DNA of 64,000 bases from Lepus europaeus (taxonomy: Eukaryota > Chordata > Mammalia > Lagomorpha > Leporidae): NCBI RefSeq assembly GCF_033115175.1, contig NC_084830.1, positions 39,873,409-39,937,408 of the forward strand, read 5' to 3'. This document shows, in pieces, positions 57,247 to 64,000 of this stretch. The translations under genes were made by a program, and so were the position numbers. The first letter of the stretch is position 1. Each line of letters opens with the position of its first letter. Below the pieces are notes generated by a model. It did not search any database. It was not told the DNA's origin and worked only from the letters and a program-made list of their open reading frames with translations.

Positions 57247-57809
57247 TGAGATTTTTATATCCAATAAAGACAAACTGTCTTGCAAAATATTACACTAATA
57301 CTGATAAGATATATGAAAATATACATTGTTGGCATCTTGACCTTAAAACAGAATATTTCATGTTGTTAGAACATATGCTAATTTAGCCCATTTGCATTAT
57401 TTTTGTTTTGAAATTCACTTATTAATTTAAAAACCTGTCACAGTAAAGTGGGTAAGGGGTTGAAATGCCTGCTGACATATCACTTCAGGAGGGAATGTTA
57501 TTAAAGCAAGACAGGTATACCTTTGTGGGGTGAGGAGTTTGACTACCATAACAAAGACAGGAACATGAGGAAAAGAAAAAATTGTAAGGGAAAGTGCTAA
57601 GATTCCATAGGCTCTCAGGAGGTATGGTGATATGCATTGCGTGGGAAAACAAGTGAGAAAAGGGCAGGAACGCGACAGGGCATCATGAGAAGGATTAAGC
57701 TACTGGCAAACTGTCCAAGCATGGCTTGAGCTAGAAGTGCAAAGAAAGCAAGCCCAGTTTGTCACAAAACTTCCTCAGAGCCTGTGCTCTGAGGAAACTA
57801 TGAATGCAC

Positions 57810-58050
57810 AAGACATGCACCCTGGGAGGCAGCTGATGAAGGCTCAAGTACTTGAGGCCCTGCCACCCACATGAGAGACCCAGACTGAGTTTTGAGCTCC
57901 TGTCTTTGGCCAGGCCTAGCTCTGGTGGTTAGAGGTATTTGCGTAGTGAACCAGCGAATGAAGTTCTCTCTCTCTCTCTCCCTCTCTCTCTCTCTCTTTT
58001 AGCCTGCCTTTCAAATAAATAAAAATAAGCTTAAAAAAAAAAAAAAAGAC
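57810..58050 (+). mobile_element. 5'-truncated older C repeat
   Basis: It begins at GCACCCTGGGAGGCAGC, so the promoter half is missing. Flanked by TGAATGCAC at 57801-57809 and 58051-58059, showing that the truncation happened at insertion. Confidence 0.92.
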
Positions 58051-58351
58051 TGAATGCACCTTTTTAATCTCGCTGTGAAGGCAAAGGCATTCTCTGAACA
58101 CCCAAGTGCTTGATGTGTGCCAGAACCACACAGTTCTACTGTCTTCATGTTTTCACCACAAAGCTAAATGTGTTAAACTTTCTACTCTGCTAGGAACTGT
58201 TCAATGAGCTAGAATTGAGGTTTTAATCAGAAGTTCCCCCTTTCTCTCTGTGCATTTTTAGTAAAATAAGATGCCACAAAAACCTAAAGGAAACAAGAAT
58301 AAAACTATTCTATGAGCCATTAACATTATATCATTTAAAAAACTTTTCAAA

Positions 58352-58551
58352 TTTTTAAAAAAATTTATTTTGTTTCTTTGAAAGGCAAAGAGAGAGTTAC
58401 AAAGAGAAAGGGAGAGACAGATCTTCCATCTACTGGTTCATTTCCCAAATGTTTGCATCAAAAGTGGAGTAGCCAGGATTCAAACCAGCACCCACATGGG
58501 ATCCAGCACTGCAGGTTGTAGCTTAATCCATTATGCCACAATGCCAGCCTC
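58352..58551 (-). mobile_element. C repeat with centre deleted
   Basis: Tail side TTTATTTTGTTTCTTTGAAAGG, then TTCCCAAATG joins directly to AAGTGGAGTAGCCAGG; about 130 middle bases are missing. Confidence 0.9.
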
Positions 58552-59999
58552 ATATGTAACATTTATAAGGGAACACTTATGGATTTGCTTTACAATACTG
58601 GAATACATATTAATATAGGGTTTACATAATTTAGAAATAGATTTTACTTTTAAATTCAATGTATCAATTATTCTCAAACATGAAATAAATTTTATTTGGC
58701 TAAATTACAAGAAAATATGCATCAATTTCCCAACAAAGATCAAGATTTCAAAAGAGTCAAGAATGGCAACGTAGATGCCAGTGTAAATTTTAAGTTGTTA
58801 ACTCTCCCAATTTGAAATTGAGTAGGAAATCCCATAAAAAAAGAAAAAGATATTTTTTTCTATATGTCTTATCTCCTAACATAAATACAACTTTTTTATT
58901 TCATTGTCTCTCTCCCCCCCTAGAAATGCAAGATCCCCAGTTTTGGAAAATTTTGCCTATTATATCTTTAGTGGCTAGAACTGTCCTAACACAAAGTATA
59001 ATGGCAGTATGTGATTTGTTGAATGAGTTACCAGTTTTCTCTCCTCTCCTTCTGCTGTCCTTATCCTTGGTGACTTGACCATCATGTGGATGACCCATGG
59101 ATACTTTGGCTTCTCAACTCCTTAACCTCCTCATCTCCAAAGACTATCCCTAACCTACTCTGACCACCTGCAATCATGGACACAAAGAACCCGACCCCAA
59201 CCTATCAGTGCACACTAGCTCCAAAACCAACCACAGCATCCTGCCTTTGTTCTGCAAGCTCCTATCCTGTGTCTCTAAAAAACAAATATTTTATTGGGAT
59301 TTCTTCTAGCCCGTCCCCACGCTTCAGTCCTTTTCTGTCTTTTGCTCCTCACCCATTTTGACTTTAATGGGTTGTCACTTAGTAGCATCCTTCTTACTAT
59401 CCTTCATTTTAAAACTGTTCCTTTATCTGACAAACCCCAACCACAGACAAACCCAACTACATGTTTCTTCTGTATGTAACTTAGCCCCAGGCATTCTACT
59501 ATTGCTAGAGAAAGTCTCAATGGGTCAGATGAGATCCATTACAAATTCAGAAACACCTCCCTGACTTAAAATGTTAGGAAGACTCTCTGGTCTACTCACT
59601 CTCGCTCTCTCTATAACCGCAACTTCTTTTTCTCTTTCTACTTCACAAGGGAAATAGAAGCCATTGGAAGGGAACTCTGCAACAACCCTTACCAAACATA
59701 CAGACCTACCATTATCCACAGCCATCCAGCCATCCTATTCTCTTTCCTGCTGTTAAAATGGAGGCTCTTCCTATCGATGGCCCACATTTCTCTGTGCTTG
59801 GAAATCCTATCTCCTCATCAGAAAGCTTCTAGTGTTGATTGTCTCTTCTACTTCATATATGCTCAGCTCTTCCTTGTTCTTAGCAGTTCTTAAAGTCATC
59901 AGTTCTTCCCCATTAAAAGCAAATCCTTTCCCATTAAACCCATAGAACTCCTATCAGTTCTTAGTTATTGGCCATTAAAATACAATCTCCCTGGCGCAA

Positions 60000-60650
60000 G
60001 CCTTTACCCTGATGGTTAAGATACTGGTTGAAATGCCTGTGTCCTTTGGGGCCCACGCTGTGCTGTGGCGTGGCGCAGCAGGTTAACGCCCTGGCCTGAA
60101 GTGCAGGCATCCCATATGAGTGCCAGTTTGAGTCCCGGCTGCTCCACTTCTGATCCAGCTCTCTGATGTGGCCTGGGAAAGCAGTGGAAGATGGCCCAAG
60201 TCCTTGGGCCCCTGCACACACGTGAGAGACCCCGAAGAAGCTCCTGGCTCCTGGCTTCGGATTGGTGCAACTGCAGCCATTGTGGCCAATTGGGGAGTGA
60301 ACCATCGGATAGAAGATCTCTCTCTACCTCTCCTTTCCCTGTATAATTCTGCCTTCCAAATAAATAAATAAATCTTAAAAAAGAAGAAAAAAGAATGCCT
60401 GTACCCCGTACTGGAGTCCCCTACCCAGCTCTGGCTCCTGACTCCAGCTTCCTATTAATGCACACTCGGGGAGACAGTGGTGATGGTTGAAGTAGCTGGG
60501 TTTTTGCCATCCCCGTGGGAGACCCAGATTGAGTTCCTGGCTCCCAGCCTCAGCCTGGCTCAGCTGCAGCCTTGTGCAGCATTCAGAGAGTTAGCCTCTG
60601 TCTTTCCCTCTCTCTCTCCCTCTCTGTGTCTCTTTGCCTCCCAAAAAACA
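60000..60650 (+). mobile_element. Older C repeat, split by a younger one
   Basis: Left part to 60040 (TACCCTGATGGTTAAGATACTGG) and right part from 60393 (GAATGCCTGTACCCCG) join into one older-subtype SINE; its end has TTCCTATTAATGCACACTCGG and a CT-rich run. Confidence 0.88.
60041..60392 (+). mobile_element. C repeat SINE nested in an older C repeat
   Basis: Body close to consensus with tail CAAATAAATAAATAAATC; the host words GAAATGCCTGT (60030) and GAATGCCTGT (60393) are its target duplication. Confidence 0.93.
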
Positions 60651-61129
60651 AACCATTTCCATGACCCTCCCCTTCTCTTCCTCTTTTATAACCAAATTTC
60701 CTGAGAATTATCCATGTGTCTTGTTTCATTTTCCACTCACTCCTTCACTCTTTGTCCCAATTACTTCAGTGAAATACGAGGCAATAATGACCTTTTCAAC
60801 AGGCAGCATCAGATACTTCCTCTGCCTTCAGTACCCTTTTCCCTTCTGGACACACATTTCCCATTTTCCCAATTCAGTTGTAACCACATGACTGATACCT
60901 TGGCAACAGGAATGTGAATGAGAAAAGTATGATACTCCCAGTCTGAAGCAGTTAATAAGAAGTATGAGTTTATTTTGCCTTCTCTCTTGCCCATCTACAT
61001 GGTTGTCACAGGTGCAAAATGGAAGGTGTCTAGATTCCAGAGGTACATGGCCAAATACAGCTGCCCAATCCTCATTAGGCTGTGACATTGGGCCAGGCTC
61101 TACAGAGAAGCTAACAGGACCATGCCACC

Positions 61130-61680
61130 TACTCCAATTTTAAAATGCTTCACTTCTCATTGCATTTAGCATAAAAGCAGGCAAGACAGGTTCTGAATGG
61201 TCTGACTGCTACTTCTCTCCTTCCTTATTTTGTACCACATTCTTTCTTAGCCTCAGCATGCTAGTCACACTGGCTTTCTCATTCCCAGAATATGGCAACC
61301 TTCTTGTTGCCACAGGGTCTGAACAAGCTACTCCCACTGTCACAAATGCTCTTTCCTCCCCTTGCTATCTAGTTACCTCTGTCTTACCCTTCATACCTAG
61401 GCTCAATTGTCATCTCCTTTCCTTTTCCCAGTTTAGGTCAAAGGCACCACCACATGTTCTCACAGAACTATGCACCTGTCCTTTGCTGCAGAGCAATCAT
61501 AATTTTACATTTATTTGCATAGTGATTTGACTACTATCTGTTCCTCTCACCTGTCAGTTCTATGAGTAAGAACCAGGTCTGTGTTTTACTCACTACTGTG
61601 TCCACAACACTTACCACTATAGTGCCTGGCACGTATTAGTGTGGAATAAACATTTGTTGAATTACATACTGAGAACCTGT
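61130..61680 (+). mobile_element. L2 LINE 3' end
   Basis: Typical L2 3' text: AGCATAAAAGCAGGCAAG, TTCTATGAGTAAGAACCAGG, AGTGCCTGGCACGTATTAG and AATAAACATTTGTTGAATT. Probably the other end of the L2 copy starting at 59030. It ends about 70 bases from the FZD6 CRD exon. Confidence 0.85.
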
Positions 61681-61752
61681 CACTAACATTCTAAAGAGCT
61701 AACACCAATATTAAAATATTACTAGGAATATTTAGTGAAAAATACAGTTTAC

Positions 61753-61949
61753 CTGTTACACTCGAGTTCCTCTGGCCATCGGATCCCAAAAGTGTCAATC
61801 AATTTTCTGCAATCTGAATATACTTTCTCACAAAACTTACGACAAGGTGGAATCACATGAATTTGCTCTGTACAGGTTGGTATAAAAGCTTTGCAAAGGA
61901 AAGTTTCAACATTTGGTGAACATTCCAGATTTGCAAGAGGAAGAAAATG
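61753..61949 (-). CDS. FZD6: Frizzled-6 coding exon: second half of the Wnt-binding cysteine-rich domain
   Basis: This 197-bp internal exon is the most upstream FZD6 coding exon in the window. It is preceded on the minus strand by an AG acceptor and followed by a GTAAAC donor. It encodes about 66 residues starting [10 protein letters not shown] and ending in a split Arg codon. Seven cysteines are visible (exon residues 10, 19, 26, 36, 40, 47 and 64), matching the middle and late cysteines of the ten-cysteine Frizzled CRD; the motif RWPEELEC is typical of FZD6 and FZD3. The CRD is extracellular and binds Wnt ligands. The signal peptide and first CRD cysteines, about 59 residues in the human protein as I recall it, must be in exons beyond 64000. 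Exon junction phase is 2 and joins the next exon in frame. Confidence 0.96.
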
Positions 61950-62219
61950 CTATTAGGGAAAACAGACAAGGTTAGAAAACATTTTAATAAAAAGTGAATG
62001 AAATTAGTTAATTTACTGTTTAAGGTATATACTTTATCACTATACTATATTTAAAGAATCTTTAAATCTCCCTCTCACTATAACCAAATTTTGAGGAAGC
62101 AACTTTAGTCTATTAGACCTATGATTTTTTCATACACAATGGACTACTATTATTTTATTCAATTACACACACACATTTTTTTTCAAGATGACATATCCTA
62201 GCTTTCTGCTGGCTATTAC

Positions 62220-62540
62220 TTTTCTGATTCTTTTCTACTCTTCCACTGTACAAATTGAAATGCTCCAAGGCTCAGTCCTCAGACCTCTCTTCTCTATCTA
62301 TGGCTTCCATCCTTGCTGTGAACCCTAGACTTGAATGAACATTTGATTCCTGGACAACTCCACTTGTCTGTCAATAGGCACCTCAAATCAAACATATCCC
62401 AAAAACTAGAATGTAAATTCCATGAGGAAAGGGACTTGTCTATTTTGTTCAACACTGTATCTCCAATGTCTAGAAGAAAAGTGTCTGCTACTTAGTGATT
62501 TCTCTATATTTACTGAATAAATAAATCCCCCAAACAATGA
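62220..62540 (+). mobile_element. Second L2 LINE fragment
   Basis: GGCTCAGTCCTCAGACCTCTCTTCTC matches the L2 'GSVLGPLLFSIY' region; TCTGTCAATAGGCACCTCAAA and AACTAGAATGTAAATTCCATGAGG follow, then TACTGAATAAATAAAT. Confidence 0.82.
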
Positions 62541-63489
62541 ATGAACAAGGATAAGACATATCAATAAAAAATTTGAATATCAGAATAAATAGATTATAAA
62601 TGCTCCCACAGAGGCAGAAAACAGGATATAAGCAAAGACATTAAATTTTGAATATTTAATAATATTAGATGCTAAAGACAATGAAGAAATAACTCTAAAA
62701 TTCTGAAAGAAAGTTACTTTCAACCTAGAATTTTGTTCTATTCTATTCTATTTTAAAAAGGATAAAGCAATGGCATTTTTGGCTCTATGAGAAACAATTT
62801 TAACTTTCAGGTTTCTCTTCTTACGAAACAATTAGAAAATACAACATTGAGGAATATATGAATAAACCAGGAAGGAACATAATATGGGACTCAGGATTAA
62901 TTGATCCAACATTGAAAAATAAGAAGATCAATGGTCTGCATGACAGCCGTGAGTCTAGCCCAGAAAGCACTCCGGGTGCACGAGTTGGGACAGATGGCTG
63001 ATGCAGAAGCTCTGCAGGGCATGGAGAAGGGGCCTGCTGCCAGTGGCTGATGAGTCTCTTGGGACATCTGGAAAAAAACAGCCATAGTTTCACAAAAAGC
63101 AAAGCAAGGAAGGAAAAATATAACTATTACATTAACTGTGGTGGGGGTCTGAGGAAATAAATGTAATCAAAATATACTGCTGGACCCAGCAGTGAACAAC
63201 ATTTAGTATTCCTAACTGAACTACTGATTTATTAGGAGGTTATAAGGAGAAATGGAAGTGGTGGAGTAAGAAAAACAAATTATCATCTACCAAGGAAAAA
63301 ATAAACAGACACTATCTGAAGCTCTAAACTGATGAGGCAATAAATTAAAAAGTAACCATATCAGCTAGAAGATGGCCTATCTACCAGAAGAGCACCTGCA
63401 AGAGTTCAAAGCCACTGTCTCTGAGAAGAAGGACTTCAATGGGGGCAGAGAATGGTAGGCAAGGATTGTTGCTTTCCTGTTAAAAGCCA

Positions 63490-63745
63490 TTAAGTATTGA
63501 GGGTTTTTTTCCCCAGCTTTATTCCAGTATAATTGATTGTGCTAAGTGGAGTATGCATAAAGTGTACAATTTGGTAAGCCTGAAGTTATTACCTTTATCA
63601 AGGTAGTAAAAGTTTCTTCTAGCCCCTTCGTAATCCCTCCTTCCCATCCATCCTCCTTCATATCCCCTCATTTACCTCCCTCCCTTGGAAACCATGATAT
63701 ACTTCCTGTCACTACAGAGTATTTTCCACAATTTTATATAAGTGG
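63490..63745 (-). mobile_element. Old L1M 3'-end fragment
   Basis: Plus strand has antisense L1M text: AAAGTGTACAATTTGGTAAG, AGTTTCTTCTAGCCCCTTCG, TTATATAAGTGGAATCAGATAG. Confidence 0.8.
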
Positions 63746-63764
63746 AATCAGATAGTAGCCTGCC

Positions 63765-63840
63765 TGCCTTCCTGTCTCCCTCTTTTCCTCCCTCCTTCCC
63801 TCCTTCTCTCCTTCCCTCCCTCCCTTCCTTCCTTTCTTCT
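63765..63840. repeat. CCTT/CCTCC pyrimidine microsatellite
   Basis: Imperfect TCCC and CCTT units following the L1 fragment. Confidence 0.9.
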
Positions 63841-64000
63841 TTTACTCAGCTTCTTATTTTCTAGAAAATAAAAAGAAGGAATGAAGATGTCTACTTTGAG
63901 TAGTATGGTCAACTAAATATCTTATAACATAAAACATTCAGATTTTGGATATACTGCAATAAATACACTTTAAAATACATTGTAATGCATGGTATGCACC

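Larger units (their letters stand above)
59030..60850 (+). mobile_element. L2 LINE relic, coding part
   Basis: CCTTGGTGACTTGACCATCATGTGGATGACCC is the L2 endonuclease 'GDFNIHVDD' region. Degraded C-rich L2 ORF text follows, with TTTTATAACCAAATTTCCTGAG (about 60685) from the reverse transcriptase section. It is interrupted by nested SINEs at 60000-60650. Confidence 0.75.
52756..61752 (-). other. FZD6: FZD6 intron after the CRD exon
   Basis: This 9-kb intron runs from GTAAACTG to TTATCTTTACAG. It holds a stack of four plus-strand C repeats (53417-54773), several others in both directions, an L1 relic (55790-56280) and an extended L2 relic (59030-61680). The stretches 57247-57800 and 58552-59029 show no recognised feature. 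Confidence 0.9.
61950..64000 (-). other. FZD6: FZD6 intron within the CRD, incomplete at the right edge
   Basis: Sequence upstream of the CRD exon to the window end. It contains an L2 fragment (62220-62540), an L1 fragment (63490-63745) and a pyrimidine microsatellite (63765-63840). I looked for the preceding coding exon (signal peptide and first CRD cysteines) on the minus strand and did not find it, so it lies beyond 64000. The 62541-63489 stretch holds no feature I recognise. Confidence 0.8.

Noticed and set aside
62821-63102. 93-codon minus-strand frame upstream of the FZD6 CRD exon, considered as the missing first coding exon
   Set aside because: It lacks the expected FZD6 signal peptide and first CRD cysteine pattern and has no matching splice donor in phase.

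Overview
The window is nuclear DNA of a lagomorph, most likely the European rabbit (Oryctolagus cuniculus) or a close leporid. The evidence is more than fifty copies of the lagomorph tRNA-derived C-repeat SINE (heads reading GGGGCYGGYGCTGTGGC, a pol III B box such as GGTTCTAGTCCCGG, CT-rich 3' ends, AAATAAATAAAT tails), a rabbit-type L1 3' end, older L1 and L2 relics, and two spliced genes of a conserved mammalian block.

Both genes lie on the minus strand. At the right, five of the coding exons of FZD6 (Frizzled-6, a seven-pass Wnt/planar-polarity receptor) run from 61949 down to the stop codon at 44003. They cover the second half of the Wnt-binding cysteine-rich domain, all seven membrane segments, the KTxxxW Dishevelled-binding motif and the whole cytoplasmic tail. 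All splice sites are canonical and reading phases join without a break. The signal peptide and first part of the cysteine-rich domain lie beyond 64000. At the left, the first coding exon of CTHRC1 (a secreted collagen-triple-helix-repeat glycoprotein) starts at 2166 inside a CpG island; its remaining exons lie beyond position 1. The order FZD6 then CTHRC1, same strand, about 40 kb apart, is the order I recall for human 8q22.3. Both products are tied to Wnt/planar-cell-polarity signalling, so this is a two-gene Wnt-related neighbourhood.

Region by region: 1-2031 CTHRC1 intron 1; 2032-2560 CTHRC1 exon 1 and CpG island; about 2.6-38.7 kb intergenic DNA, mostly SINEs with a zinc-finger gene relic near 26.6-26.9 kb and an orphan CpG-dense block at 33.06-33.51 kb; 38.8-42.0 kb L1 relics; 42.0-44.0 kb FZD6 3'UTR with two sense C repeats; 44.0-62.0 kb FZD6 exons and introns; 62.0-64.0 kb FZD6 intron with L2 and L1 fragments.

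I see no operon, CRISPR array, prophage, classical RNA gene or new enzymatic system. What is unusual here is repeat architecture: one target site hit by three SINEs in succession (15.4-16.5 kb), another hit by four (53.4-54.8 kb), a SINE inserted into the A-tail of another SINE to make an inverted pair inside FZD6, and two C repeats within the FZD6 3'UTR. Repeat boundaries are read by eye: those with named target-site duplications are good to a few bases, the rest to about 10-20 bases.
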